Shown: positions 8,044-16,149, numbered from the stretch's first letter. The stretch: DNA of 35,777 bases from Pseudomonas poae (GCF_001439785.1 NZ_JYLI01000032.1:1-35777); one strand, 5' to 3'. Made by a program: numbers and translations. Notes: generated from the letters alone by a model not told the origin.

Positions 8044-8394
8044 TTAGAACTCCAGCCCAGCTTCACGAGCAGCATCAGCCAGCGCTTTAACGCGGCCGTG
8101 GTACTTGAAGCCAGAGCGGTCGAAAGCCACTTGCGAGACGCCAGCGGCCTTAGCACGCGTAGCGACCAGCTGGCCAACCTTTGTGGCCGCGTCGATGTTG
8201 CCGGTGGCACCATCACGCAGTTCTTTATCCAAAGTCGAGGCGCTTGCCAGGACCTGGTTGCCGTCGGCCGAGATGACCTGGGCGTAGATGTGCTGCGACG
8301 AGCGATACACGCAGAGACGCACGACTTCGAGTTCGTGCATTTTCAGGCGTGCTTTGCGAGCGCGACGCAGTCGAGTAACTTTTTTGTCGGTCAT
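8044..8394 (-). CDS. rplR: 50S ribosomal protein L18
   Basis: A 116-residue 5S-rRNA-binding protein of the central protuberance, which forms a complex with L5 and 5S rRNA. It begins MTDKKVTRLRRARKARLKMH, has VYRSSQHIYAQVISADG, and ends with GFKYHGRVKALADAAREAG LEF, the conserved C-terminal helix. The basic N-terminus is typical. Normal operon position between rplF (10 nt gap) and rpsE (3 nt gap). Confidence 0.97.
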   Translation of the reverse strand: MTDKKVTRLRRARKARLKMHELEVVRLCVYRSSQHIYAQVISADGNQVLASASTLDKELRDGATGNIDAATKVGQLVATRAKAAGVSQVAFDRSGFKYHGRVKALADAAREAGLEF

Positions 8395-8404
8395 TTGCTA
8401 TGCC

Positions 8405-8938
8405 CTACTTCTTCTTGGCTTCTTTACGACGGACGACTTCGTCCGCGTAGCGCACACCTTTGCCTTTGTACGGCTCTGGTGGACGGAAGTCGCGGATCTC
8501 AGCGGCCACCTGACCTACCAGCTGCTTATCGATGCCCTTGATCAGGATATCGGTTTGGCTAGGGGTCTCAGCGGTGATGCCTTCCGGCAGTTCGTAATCC
8601 ACTGGGTGCGAGAAGCCAAGGGCCAGGTTCAAAACCGTGCCTTTTGCTTGCGCTTTGTAACCAACACCGACCAGCTGGAGCTTACGCTCGAAGCCTTGGC
8701 TTACGCCTTGGACCATGTTATTTACCAACGCACGCGTGGTACCGGCCATTGCGCGAGTTTGTTGATCGCCATTGCGAGCGGCGAAACGCAGCTCACCAGC
8801 TTCTTCAACGATCTCAACGGACGAATGGATATTCAGTTCAAGAGTGCCCTTGGCACCCTTCACCGAAAGCTGTTGGCCTGCGAATTTGACTTCGACACCG
8901 GCTGGCAGCTTAACGGGGTTCTTAGCGACGCGAGACAT
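8405..8938 (-). CDS. rplF: 50S ribosomal protein L6
   Basis: A 177-residue L6 with two repeated alpha/beta domains, located near the factor-binding centre by the sarcin-ricin loop. It begins MSRVAKNPVKLPAGVEVK and ends in the conserved block PPEPYKGKGVRYADEVVRRK followed by EAKKK. It lies 12 nt after rpsH and 10 nt before rplR. No truncation or odd residue was noticed. Confidence 0.98.
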   Translation of the reverse strand: MSRVAKNPVKLPAGVEVKFAGQQLSVKGAKGTLELNIHSSVEIVEEAGELRFAARNGDQQTRAMAGTTRALVNNMVQGVSQGFERKLQLVGVGYKAQAKGTVLNLALGFSHPVDYELPEGITAETPSQTDILIKGIDKQLVGQVAAEIRDFRPPEPYKGKGVRYADEVVRRKEAKKK

Positions 8939-8950
8939 GCTTATCCCCCC

Positions 8951-9343
8951 TTAGAACACAGTGCAAAGAACTTCGCCGCCGACACCGGCAGCGCGCGCAG
9001 CACGATCCGTCATCACACCTTTGTTGGTGGAGACGATAGACACGCCCAGACCGCCACGAACTTTCGGCAGATCTTCAGCGGACTTGTACTGACGCAGGCC
9101 TGGACGGCTAACGCGCTTCACTTCTTCGATGACCGAACGGCCTTCGAAGTACTTCAGCTCGATGGACAGCAGTGGCTTGATTTCGCTGCTGATCTGATAA
9201 CCCGCAATGTAGCCTTCGTCTTTCAGGACTTTGGCAACAGCTACCTTCAACTTGGAAGACGGCATGCTTACGACGGACTTTTCAGCCATCTGGGCATTAC
9301 GGATACGAGTTAGCATGTCCGCTAACGGGTCCTGCATACTCAT
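8951..9343 (-). CDS. rpsH: 30S ribosomal protein S8
   Basis: A 130-residue primary 16S rRNA binder, MSMQDPLADMLTRIRNAQMA..., ending in the conserved GVSIVSTNKGVMTDRAAR AAGVGGEVLCTVF. In E. coli S8 is the feedback repressor of the spc operon, binding mRNA near rplE. Here rpsH is separated from rpsN by an unusually long structured 208-nt gap with terminator-like hairpins and a possible promoter, so its expression could be controlled separately. An alternative start is the second Met (MQDPL); AGGAG lies at a good distance upstream. Confidence 0.97.
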   Translation of the reverse strand: MSMQDPLADMLTRIRNAQMAEKSVVSMPSSKLKVAVAKVLKDEGYIAGYQISSEIKPLLSIELKYFEGRSVIEEVKRVSRPGLRQYKSAEDLPKVRGGLGVSIVSTNKGVMTDRAARAAGVGGEVLCTVF

Positions 9344-9363
9344 GGGCTAGACGCTCCTAATAC

Positions 9364-9385
9364 AAAAAAATTAGCCTTGCGGCTA
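9364..9385 (-). terminator. Terminator-like hairpin just upstream of rpsH
   Basis: On the minus strand TAGCC (9381-9385), loop GCAA and GGCTA (9372-9376) are followed by A and a T7 run (9364-9370), a compact intrinsic terminator with a GNRA-type tetraloop. It ends only about 20 nt before the rpsH start. Transcription of rpsH must read through it, or it ends a separate short RNA. Confidence 0.6.
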
Positions 9386-9412
9386 CATATGTCGCCGAGA
9401 ATCTCCGGCCAT

Positions 9413-9442
9413 AAAAAACACGGGCTCAGGCGAGCCGCGTAT
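9413..9442 (-). terminator. Second terminator-like hairpin in the rpsN-rpsH gap
   Basis: On the minus strand GGCTC (9432-9436) and GAGCC (9423-9427) pair around a 4-nt loop. The stem extends by about five more pairs across one bulged C and a G-U pair, and a T6 run follows (9413-9418). It lies directly downstream of the candidate -10 at 9441-9446, so a transcript from that promoter would begin with this hairpin. Confidence 0.45.
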
Positions 9443-9469
9443 TTTAGACACACTCCGGAAATGAAACAA
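9441..9469 (-). promoter_or_regulatory. Candidate internal promoter upstream of rpsH
   Basis: On the minus strand TTGTTT (9464-9469), a 17-nt spacer and TAAAAT (9441-9446) resemble a sigma70 promoter. A start near 9434 would give a leader of about 90 nt for rpsH, or an RNA of about 70 nt ending at the hairpin at 9364-9385. The -35 overlaps the arm of the hairpin at 9465-9488. Confidence 0.45.
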
Positions 9470-9488
9470 GCCCCAAAAGGGGCTTGTT
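9465..9488 (-). terminator. Strong hairpin downstream of rpsN
   Basis: A perfect 10-bp stem AACAAGCCCC (9479-9488) / GGGGCTTGTT (9465-9474) with a TTTT loop is followed by TCATTTCC on the minus strand. Counting the inner seven pairs as the stem gives the U-rich tail GTTTCATTT, a usual look for an intrinsic terminator. It lies 63 nt after the rpsN stop. Confidence 0.55.
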
Positions 9489-9551
9489 CCAGATTCAAGG
9501 TCACCGGCGGTCAGTATCTTGCGATAAAGGCCGCCCGGACGCTGAACGTAC

Positions 9552-9857
9552 TTACCAGCTGGCTTTAACCAGACCTGGTACGTCACCACGCATTGCCGCT
9601 TCACGCAGTTTGTTACGGCCGAGGCCGAACTTGCGGTAAACGCCGTGTGGACGACCAGTCAGGCGGCAGCGGTTACGCATGCGCGAAGCGCTTGCGTCAC
9701 GTGGCTGCTTCTGCAGAGCAACTGTCGCTTCCCAACGTGCTTCTGGACTTGCGTTCAGATCAACGATGATTGCTTTCAGTGCTGCACGCTTCTTGGCGTA
9801 CTTGGCAACCGTGAGCTGACGCTTCAGCTCGCGGTTTTTCATGCTCATCTTGGCCAT
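9552..9857 (-). CDS. rpsN: 30S ribosomal protein S14 (zinc-free long form)
   Basis: A 101-residue S14 of the small-subunit head, next to S3 and S10. It begins MAKMSMKNRELKRQLTVAKY and ends GRNKLREAAMRGDVPGLVKASW. The C-terminal part NRCRLTGRPHGVYRKFGL lacks the CXXC...CXXC zinc ribbon, so this is the zinc-independent form. The start at 9857 gives the family length; a longer upstream reading overlaps rplE and has no similarity. It is followed by the long structured gap before rpsH. Confidence 0.97.
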   Translation of the reverse strand: MAKMSMKNRELKRQLTVAKYAKKRAALKAIIVDLNASPEARWEATVALQKQPRDASASRMRNRCRLTGRPHGVYRKFGLGRNKLREAAMRGDVPGLVKASW

Positions 9858-9870
9858 GGTCCTACTCCAA

Positions 9871-10410
9871 TCAGTTGCGGAACGGGAATTTGAAAGCACG
9901 CAACAGGGCGCGACCTTCATCATCGTTCTTGGCAGTGGTGGTCAGGGTGATGTCCAGACCGCGGAGAGCATCGATCTTGTCGTAGTCGATTTCCGGGAAG
10001 ATGATCTGCTCTTTCACGCCCATGCTGTAGTTACCACGACCATCGAAGGACTTGGCATTCAGGCCGCGGAAGTCGCGAACCCGAGGCAGGGAGATCGACA
10101 GCAGACGATCCAGGAATTCATACATACGCTCACGGCGCAGAGTCACTTTGACACCGATCGGCCAACCTTCACGGACTTTAAAGCCAGCGATGGATTTCCG
10201 AGCGTAAGTCACAACGACCTTTTGACCGGTGATCTTTTCCAGGTCAGCAACAGCGTGCTCGATGACTTTTTTGTCACCGACCGCTTCGCCCAGACCCATG
10301 TTCAGGGTGATTTTGGTAACGCGTGGAACTTCCATCACGTTCGAAAGCTTAAGTTCTTCCTTAAGTTTCGGTGCGATTTCTTTCCAGTAAATCTCTTTTA
10401 GTCGTGCCAT
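9871..10410 (-). CDS. rplE: 50S ribosomal protein L5
   Basis: A 179-residue 5S rRNA-binding protein of the central protuberance that also touches P-site tRNA and forms a bridge to S13. It begins MARLKEIYWKEIAPKLKEEL and has NVMEVPRVTKITLNMGLGEA, then GWPIGVKVTLRRERMYEFLD, ending LLRAFKFPFRN. In E. coli the rplE start region is the S8 repressor site of the spc operon; I did not fold the equivalent RNA here. It lies 20 nt after rplX. Confidence 0.98.
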   Translation of the reverse strand: MARLKEIYWKEIAPKLKEELKLSNVMEVPRVTKITLNMGLGEAVGDKKVIEHAVADLEKITGQKVVVTYARKSIAGFKVREGWPIGVKVTLRRERMYEFLDRLLSISLPRVRDFRGLNAKSFDGRGNYSMGVKEQIIFPEIDYDKIDALRGLDITLTTTAKNDDEGRALLRAFKFPFRN

Positions 10411-10430
10411 GGTCTTCTACCTAGCAGTGT

Positions 10431-10745
10431 TCAAGCATCAACCGCTTTTTGGGTCGACTTGAAGACACGAATTTTCTTGCCGTCTTCTACTTTGAAACCA
10501 ACGCGATCAGCCTTGTTGGTTTCGCCGTTGAAAATGGCGACGTTAGAAGCGTCCAGTGGAGCTTCTTTTTCGACGATACCGCCTTGCACGCCCGACATCG
10601 GGTTTGGCTTGGTATGACGCTTGACCAGGTTCAGACCACCGATAACCAGACGGTTATTAGCGAGAACCTTGAGCACCTTACCGCGCTTACCTTTGTCTTT
10701 GCCGGCGATCACGATGATCTCGTCGTCACGACGAATCTTTTGCAT
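10431..10745 (-). CDS. rplX: 50S ribosomal protein L24
   Basis: A 104-residue large-subunit assembly initiator that binds the 5' domain of 23S rRNA near the exit tunnel. The KOW motif is visible at the N-terminus (DEIIVIAGKDKGKRGKVLKV), followed by VKRHTKPNPMSGVQGGIVEK, characteristic of L24. The start MQKIRRDDEI gives the usual length. It lies 11 nt after rplN and 20 nt before rplE. Confidence 0.97.
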   Translation of the reverse strand: MQKIRRDDEIIVIAGKDKGKRGKVLKVLANNRLVIGGLNLVKRHTKPNPMSGVQGGIVEKEAPLDASNVAIFNGETNKADRVGFKVEDGKKIRVFKSTQKAVDA

Positions 10746-10756
10746 GTCGGATCTCC

Positions 10757-11125
10757 TTACAGCACTTCTGGGGCGAGCGAGACGATCTTCATGAACTTCT
10801 CAGTACGAAGTTCACGGGTCACTGGCCCAAAGATACGGGTGCCGATCGGCTCTTGCTTGTTGTTCAGAAGAACAGCAGCGTTGCCATCAAAGCGGATAAT
10901 GGAGCCATCAGCACGACGTACGCCGTGACGAGTGCGGACTACAACAGCAGTCATCACTTGGCCTTTTTTCACTTTACCGCGAGGAATTGCTTCCTTGACG
11001 GTAACTTTGATGATGTCACCGATACCAGCGTAACGACGATGGGAGCCACCCAGCACCTTGATGCACATAACGCGGCGAGCGCCGCTGTTATCGGCCACAT
11101 CGAGCATGGATTGAGTCTGAATCAT
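10757..11125 (-). CDS. rplN: 50S ribosomal protein L14
   Basis: A 122-residue L14 from the subunit interface, contacting 16S rRNA and binding the silencing factor RsfS. It begins MIQTQSMLDVADNSGARRVM and contains GSHRRYAGIGDIIKVTVKEA and the conserved ending KIVSLAPEVL. It is the first gene of the classical spc operon, but only 23 nt separate it from rpsQ, so no room is left for a separate spc promoter and leader. Confidence 0.98.
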   Translation of the reverse strand: MIQTQSMLDVADNSGARRVMCIKVLGGSHRRYAGIGDIIKVTVKEAIPRGKVKKGQVMTAVVVRTRHGVRRADGSIIRFDGNAAVLLNNKQEPIGTRIFGPVTRELRTEKFMKIVSLAPEVL

Positions 11126-11148
11126 ATAATTTCTCCGACCCCTAGTCC

Positions 11149-11415
11149 TTAGACTTCCACAGCGCGTTCGAGAACATCAACCAGCGCCCAAGACTTGGTC
11201 TTGGCCAGCGGACGAGTTTCACGAATAGTGACTTTGTCGCCGATGTGGCACTGATTGGTTTCGTCGTGCGCGTGCAGCTTAGTCGAACGCTTAACATATT
11301 TACCGTAGATCGGGTGCTTAACGCGACGCTCGATCAAAACGGTGATGGTTTTGTCCATCTTGTCGCTGACAACACGGCCAGTCAGCGTACGGACAGTCTT
11401 TTCGGCTTCAGCCAT
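11149..11415 (-). CDS. rpsQ: 30S ribosomal protein S17
   Basis: An 88-residue primary 16S binder with an OB fold, MAEAEKTVRTLTGRVVSDKM..., with the conserved HDETNQCHIGDKVTIRETRP block. The ATG at 11415 was chosen over an in-frame GTG two codons upstream because it matches the family N-terminus. It begins 2 nt after the rpmC stop, so its ribosome-binding site (AGGTAAG) lies inside rpmC and translation is probably coupled. It is the last gene of the S10 cluster. Confidence 0.97.
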   Translation of the reverse strand: MAEAEKTVRTLTGRVVSDKMDKTITVLIERRVKHPIYGKYVKRSTKLHAHDETNQCHIGDKVTIRETRPLAKTKSWALVDVLERAVEV

Positions 11416-11417
11416 GA

Positions 11418-11609
11418 TCACTTACCTGCCTGCTGGTTGAGCACAGTCTTCACGCGAGCGATGTCACGCTTAACTTGCGAGAGCAGATGAGACTGCCCCA
11501 ACTGGCCAGTTGCTTTCTGCATACGCAGATTGAACTGGTCGCGCAGCAGGCCGAGCAGTTGCTCGTTCAGCTGCTGTGCGGATTTTTCACGAAGTTCATT
11601 CGCTTTCAT
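11418..11609 (-). CDS. rpmC: 50S ribosomal protein L29
   Basis: A 63-residue two-helix protein, [20 protein letters not shown]..., located at the polypeptide exit tunnel next to L23, where trigger factor and SRP dock. The C-terminal helix contains [20 protein letters not shown]. The start codon shares one base with the rplP stop (TGATG), so translational coupling is likely. Length is standard. Confidence 0.97.
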
Positions 11610-12022
11610 CACATCACCGTCCGTTTAACAAAGGCGGTGGCGAGCGGCAGCTTTGCAGCAGCCAGGGCAAAAGCCTCACGCGCCAGCTCTTCAGTTACAC
11701 CCTCGATTTCATACAGGACTTTGCCTGGCTGAATCTGGGCTACCCAGTATTCCACGTTACCCTTACCTTTACCCATCCGAACCTCGAGAGGTTTTTTGGA
11801 GATCGGCTTGTCCGGGAATACACGGATCCAGATCTTGCCGCCACGCTTAACGTGACGGGTCAGAGCACGACGCGCTGACTCGATCTGACGAGCGGTGAGA
11901 CGACCACGAGCTACAGACTTCAGCGCGAACTCGCCGAAGCTGACTTTGCTACCGCGCTGAGCCAGACCACGGTTGTGGCCTGTCATCTGCTTGCGGAACT
12001 TCGTACGCTTTGGTTGCAACAT
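11609..12022 (-). CDS. rplP: 50S ribosomal protein L16
   Basis: A 137-residue L16 near the A site of the peptidyl transferase centre, [20 protein letters not shown]..., with the conserved [20 protein letters not shown] and [18 protein letters not shown]. The Arg in RMGKGKG is the position hydroxylated by YcfD/RoxA in E. coli. It lies 12 nt after rpsC and overlaps rpmC by one base. Confidence 0.98.
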
Positions 12023-12034
12023 TTGGCGTACCCC

Positions 12035-12721
12035 TTACTTAGCAGCTTTTTTACGAGGCGCTGGTGCTTGTGGTTTCAGTTCTTCTTGGCGACCACCAAT
12101 TACTTCGCCTTTGAAGATCCAAACCTTTACACCGATCACACCGTAAGTGGTGTGAGCTTCGTAGTTGGCATAGTCGATGTCGGCACGCAGGGTGTGCAAT
12201 GGCACACGACCTTCGCGATACCATTCAGTACGTGCGATTTCAGCACCGCCGAGACGACCGCTCACTTGGATTTTGATGCCTTTGGCACCAATGCGCATGG
12301 CGTTCTGTACAGCGCGCTTCATAGCGCGACGGAACATTACGCGACGCTCCAGCTGCTGAGCTACGCTCTGCGCAACCAGCATACCGTCGAGCTCCGGCTT
12401 GCGGATCTCTTCGATATTGATGTGCACAGGCACACCCATTTGCTTGGTCAGGTCCTGACGCAGTTTCTCAACATCTTCACCTTTCTTCCCGATAACGATA
12501 CCTGGACGAGCGGTGTGGATGGTGATACGTGCGGTTTGCGCCGGGCGATGGATATCGATACGGCTTACGGACGCGCTTTTTAGTTTGTCTTGGAGATACT
12601 CACGCACCTTCAGATCAGCGAACAAATAGTCCGCATAAGTCCGGCCGTCTGCATACCAGACGGAGGTGTGTTCCTTGACGATTCCCAGGCGAATGCCAAT
12701 GGGATGTACTTTCTGACCCAT
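12035..12721 (-). CDS. rpsC: 30S ribosomal protein S3
   Basis: A 228-residue S3 that forms the mRNA entry channel with S4 and S5. The start [20 protein letters not shown] (12721) is the family N-terminus; 28 in-frame codons further upstream overlap rplV and are ignored. The type II KH domain carries the GXXG loop in [18 protein letters not shown] (near residue 80). The C-terminal domain includes [14 protein letters not shown] and a basic Pro/Ala tail ending PAPRKKAAK. It lies 13 nt after rplV. Confidence 0.98.
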
Positions 12722-12734
12722 CTCTTCGACTCCG

Positions 12735-13067
12735 TTACTTGTCAGCAACCTTGACAGTGATATGGCAAGACCGCTTGACGATGCGATCAGCACGGCCTTT
12801 GGCACGTGGCATGATGCGCTTCAGCGAACGCCCTTCGTTGACGAAAACGGTGCTGACCTTCAGGTCATCAACGTCTGCGCCTTCGTTATGCTCGGCGTTG
12901 GCTACGGCCGACTCCAGCACTTTCTTCATGATCTCGGCGGCTTTCTTACTGCTGAAAGCCAACAGGTTGAGCGCTTCGCCCACCTTCTTCCCGCGGATCT
13001 GGTCGGCGACCAAGCGGGCTTTCTGGGCAGAGATTCGAGCGCCCGACAACTTAGCGGCTACTTCCAT
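12735..13067 (-). CDS. rplV: 50S ribosomal protein L22
   Basis: A 110-residue L22 whose long beta-hairpin lines the exit tunnel; changes there affect macrolide sensitivity. It begins [20 protein letters not shown] and carries the hairpin block [20 protein letters not shown] with no insertion or deletion visible. It lies between rpsS (11 nt gap) and rpsC (13 nt gap). Confidence 0.98.
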
Positions 13068-13078
13068 TTCCTAACCCC

Positions 13079-13354
13079 TTAACGCTTGGCTTTCTTGTCT
13101 GCCACGTGCCCACGATAAGTGCGGGTACCGGCAAACTCGCCTAGTTTGTGGCCGACCATGTCTTCGTTCACGAGAACTGGGACGTGCAAGCGACCGTTGT
13201 GTACAGCGATGGTCAGACCGACCATTTGTGGCAGGATCATCGAACGACGCGACCAGGTTTTCACCGGCTTGCGATCATTCTTTTCCGCCGCCACTTCGAT
13301 CTTCTTCAGTAGGTGAAGATCAATAAAAGGACCTTTTTTCAGAGAACGTGGCAC
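13079..13354 (-). CDS. rpsS: 30S ribosomal protein S19
   Basis: A 91-residue S19 from the small-subunit head, forming a complex with S13 and an intersubunit bridge. It begins MPRSLKKGPFIDLHLLKKIE and contains TWSRRSMILPQMVGLTIAVH and GHKLGEFAGTRTYRGHVADK, the conserved S19 core. The order rplB-rpsS-rplV is standard. Confidence 0.98.
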   Translation of the reverse strand: MPRSLKKGPFIDLHLLKKIEVAAEKNDRKPVKTWSRRSMILPQMVGLTIAVHNGRLHVPVLVNEDMVGHKLGEFAGTRTYRGHVADKKAKR

Positions 13355-13370
13355 TGTCGTATCCCTCTAT

Positions 13371-14195
13371 TTACTTGCGACGACGGACGATCATTTTGTC
13401 GGTACGCTTATTACCACGAGTCTTCGCGCCCTTAGTCGGGAAGCCCCATGGCGATACCGGATGACGACCACCAGAGGTACGACCTTCACCACCACCGTGT
13501 GGGTGGTCAACCGGGTTCATGGCAACACCACGAACGGTTGGGCGAACGCCACGCCAGCGTTTGGCACCGGCTTTACCCAACGAACGCAGGCTGTGCTCGG
13601 AGTTCGAGACTTCACCCAGGGTCGCACGGCATTCAGCCAATACTTTACGCATCTCACCAGAACGCAGACGCAGGGTCACGTAGACACCTTCACGAGCGAT
13701 CAGCTGAGCCGAAGCACCAGCGGAACGAGCGATTTGCGCGCCTTTACCTGGCTTCAATTCGATGCCGTGTACGGTGCTACCAACTGGAATGTTACGCAGT
13801 TGCAGAGCGTTGCCCGGCTTGATCGGCGCCAAAGCACCTGCGATCAGCTGGTCGCCAGCACTCACGCCTTTGGGCGCGATGATGTAGCGACGCTCGCCAT
13901 CTGCGTACAGCAGCAGAGCGATGTGAGCAGTACGGTTTGGATCGTATTCAATGCGCTCGACAGTGGCAGAGATGCCATCTTTGTCATTGCGACGGAAATC
14001 GACCATACGATAATGCTGCTTATGGCCACCACCGATGTGACGAGTGGTAATACGACCATTGTTGTTACGACCACCAGACTTCGATTTTTTCTCGAGCAGC
14101 GGTGCGTGAGGAGCGCCTTTATGCAGCTCCTGGTTGACCACCTTGACCACAAAACGGCGGCCAGGGGAAGTCGGTTTGCATTTAACGATTGCCAT
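13371..14195 (-). CDS. rplB: 50S ribosomal protein L2
   Basis: A 274-residue L2, a primary 23S rRNA-binding protein needed for subunit joining and peptidyl transferase activity. It starts MAIVKCKPTSPGRRFVVKVV, with an OB-fold domain (about 60-130) and an SH3-like domain (about 130-200). The C-terminal loop GVAMNPVDHPHGGGEGRTSG carries the invariant His near the catalytic centre, and the protein ends TDKMIVRRRK. It lies 14 nt after rplW. Confidence 0.98.
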   Translation of the reverse strand: MAIVKCKPTSPGRRFVVKVVNQELHKGAPHAPLLEKKSKSGGRNNNGRITTRHIGGGHKQHYRMVDFRRNDKDGISATVERIEYDPNRTAHIALLLYADGERRYIIAPKGVSAGDQLIAGALAPIKPGNALQLRNIPVGSTVHGIELKPGKGAQIARSAGASAQLIAREGVYVTLRLRSGEMRKVLAECRATLGEVSNSEHSLRSLGKAGAKRWRGVRPTVRGVAMNPVDHPHGGGEGRTSGGRHPVSPWGFPTKGAKTRGNKRTDKMIVRRRK

Positions 14196-14209
14196 GATGC
14201 ACCCCTTCC

Positions 14210-14509
14210 TTACTCAGCACTGCTGCTGAAATCGAGATCTTGGCCTGGCTGAAGGGAGATAACTGCCTTCTTCCAGTCATTACGCTTGCCCAGACCGCGA
14301 GCAGTGCGCTTGCTCTTACCCAGAACATTCAGGGTAGTAACACGCTCTACTTTCACGCTGAACAGGCTTTCGACGGCCTTCTTGATTTCCAGCTTGGTTG
14401 CGTCAGTTGCAACCTTGAAAACGAACTGGCCTTTCTTGTCAGCCAGAACCGTAGCCTTTTCGGAAACGTGCGGGCCAAGCAGAACTTTAAATACGCGTTC
14501 CTGGTTCAT
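14210..14509 (-). CDS. rplW: 50S ribosomal protein L23
   Basis: A 99-residue exit-tunnel protein that is the main docking site for trigger factor and SRP. It begins [20 protein letters not shown] and contains [20 protein letters not shown] followed by [20 protein letters not shown]. Its ATG overlaps the rplD stop by four bases (ATGA), so translation is probably coupled. Normal length. Confidence 0.97.
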
Positions 14510-15108
14510 CCCAGCAGCTCCTCGAATTTCTTCACGGCCGACACGGTGATCAACACCTTGTCGTATGCGATCAGACTAACTGGATCGGAACCTTGCACGT
14601 CACGTACATCAACGTGTGGCAGGTTGCGAGCAGCCAGGTACAGGTTCTGATCAACAGCTTCAGACACGATCAAAACGTCGGTCAGGCTCATGTTGTTCAG
14701 TTTGCCCAGCAGATCTTTGGTTTTTGGACTTTCAACAGCGAAGTCCTGAACCACGACCAGACGATCAGTACGCACGAGTTCAGCAAGGATGGAGCGCAGA
14801 GCTGCGCGGTACATCTTCTTGTTGAGCTTCTGAGAGTGATCCTGTGGGCGCGCTGCGAAAGTGGTACCGCCGCCACGCCAGATTGGGCTACGGATAGTAC
14901 CGGCACGAGCACGGCCAGTGCCTTTCTGACGCCAAGGGCGCTTACCGCCACCACGTACGTCGGAACGGGTCTTTTGCTGCTTGCTACCTTGACGGCCGCC
15001 GGCCATGTAGGCCACGACTGCTTGGTGAACGAGCGTCTCGTTGAATTCGCCGCCAAATGTCAGTTCGGAAACTTCGATCGCTTGAGCGTCATTTACATTT
15101 AATTGCAT
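14506..15108 (-). CDS. rplD: 50S ribosomal protein L4
   Basis: A 200-residue L4 whose extended loop reaches the exit tunnel constriction. It begins [20 protein letters not shown]; the loop region [30 protein letters not shown] is intact. In E. coli L4 also represses the S10 operon through a long mRNA leader. The leader upstream of rpsJ here is only about 56 nt, so that form of control is unlikely. It overlaps rplW by four bases. Confidence 0.98.
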
Positions 15109-15120
15109 GTCAGCTTCCCC

Positions 15121-15756
15121 TTAACCGCGAGCCTTGGCCGCTGGACGTACAACCAGGTTGCCGCCAGTAGCGCCAGGAACAGCACCCTTGACCAACAACA
15201 GATTGCGTTCAGCGTCGACGCGCACTACTTCGAGGGACTGCACGGTCACGCGCTCAGCGCCCATATGACCGGACATTTTTTTGCCCTTGAATACACGACC
15301 AGGAGTCTGGCACTGGCCAATAGAGCCCGGGACGCGGTGGGAAACGGAGTTACCGTGAGTGTTGTCTTGACCACGGAAATTCCAACGCTTGATCGTACCC
15401 TGGAAGCCTTTACCCTTGGACTGACCGGTTACATCAACCAGTTGACCAGCGGCGAAGATTTCAGCGTTGATCAGATCGCCAGCCTGGTAGTCGCCGTCTT
15501 CAAGACGGAACTCCATGACAGTACGACCAGCTGCAACGTTTGCTTTAGCGAAGTGACCTGCTTGAGCAGCAGTCACACGCGAAGCACGACGCTCGCCGAC
15601 AGTGACTTGCACTGCACGATAGCCATCGGTTTCTTCAGTTTTGAACTGGGTGACGCGATTCGGCTCGATCTCAATGACCGTGACCGGAATGGAGACACCT
15701 TCTTCGGTGAAAATACGGGTCATACCGCATTTACGACCGACTACACCAATAGTCAT
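15121..15756 (-). CDS. rplC: 50S ribosomal protein L3
   Basis: A 211-residue assembly-initiator protein whose loop reaches the peptidyl transferase centre. The ATG at 15756 gives the family start MTIGVVGRKCGMTRIFTEEG; eleven upstream in-frame codons lie in the rpsJ-rplC gap and are not conserved. The loop SHRVPGSIGQCQTPGRVFKG contains the Gln methylated by PrmB in E. coli. It lies 81 nt after rpsJ, the longest gap inside the S10 cluster. Confidence 0.98.
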   Translation of the reverse strand: MTIGVVGRKCGMTRIFTEEGVSIPVTVIEIEPNRVTQFKTEETDGYRAVQVTVGERRASRVTAAQAGHFAKANVAAGRTVMEFRLEDGDYQAGDLINAEIFAAGQLVDVTGQSKGKGFQGTIKRWNFRGQDNTHGNSVSHRVPGSIGQCQTPGRVFKGKKMSGHMGAERVTVQSLEVVRVDAERNLLLVKGAVPGATGGNLVVRPAAKARG

Positions 15757-15837
15757 GTTGTAAACCTCATGAGTGTACGGGGCTTTCACCCGCTATGGCC
15801 GCCCATTTCAGAGCGTTACACGACTAAGACCCAAGTC

Positions 15838-16149
15838 TTAGCCGAGGCTGATCTGTACTTCCACACCGGCTGCCAGATCTAGCTTCATAAGTGCATCAAC
15901 GGTTTTATCCGTTGGCTGGACGATGTCCAGTACGCGCTTATGAGTACGGATCTCGTACTGGTCGCGCGCGTCTTTGTTGACGTGCGGGGAGACCAGAACG
16001 GTGAACCGCTCTTTACGAGTAGGCAGTGGGATAGGACCACGCACCTGAGCCCCAGTACGTTTCGCGGTTTCCACGATTTCCTGGGTGGATTGGTCGATCA
16101 GGCGATGGTCGAAAGCCTTCAACCTGATACGAATTTTCTGATTTTGCAT
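15838..16149 (-). CDS. rpsJ: 30S ribosomal protein S10 (NusE)
   Basis: A 103-residue S10, also the NusE antitermination factor that binds NusB and NusG. It reads MQNQKIRIRLKAFDHRLIDQ ... GPIPLPTRKERFTVLVSPHV ... EVQISLG, with the tRNA/NusB-interacting loop intact. It is the first gene of the S10 cluster, about 56 nt downstream of the predicted start of a very good sigma70 promoter (16212-16240). Confidence 0.98.
   Translation of the reverse strand: MQNQKIRIRLKAFDHRLIDQSTQEIVETAKRTGAQVRGPIPLPTRKERFTVLVSPHVNKDARDQYEIRTHKRVLDIVQPTDKTVDALMKLDLAAGVEVQISLG

Noticed and set aside
9383..9604. A 73-codon minus-strand frame overlapping the 3' end of rpsN and the rpsN-rpsH gap, including a possible 9-codon leader peptide ending before TAG
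   Set aside because: The start lies inside rpsN in another frame, the product has no similarity, and the internal ATG at 9412 is preceded by a T6 run with no ribosome-binding site. The stretch is better explained as structured RNA.
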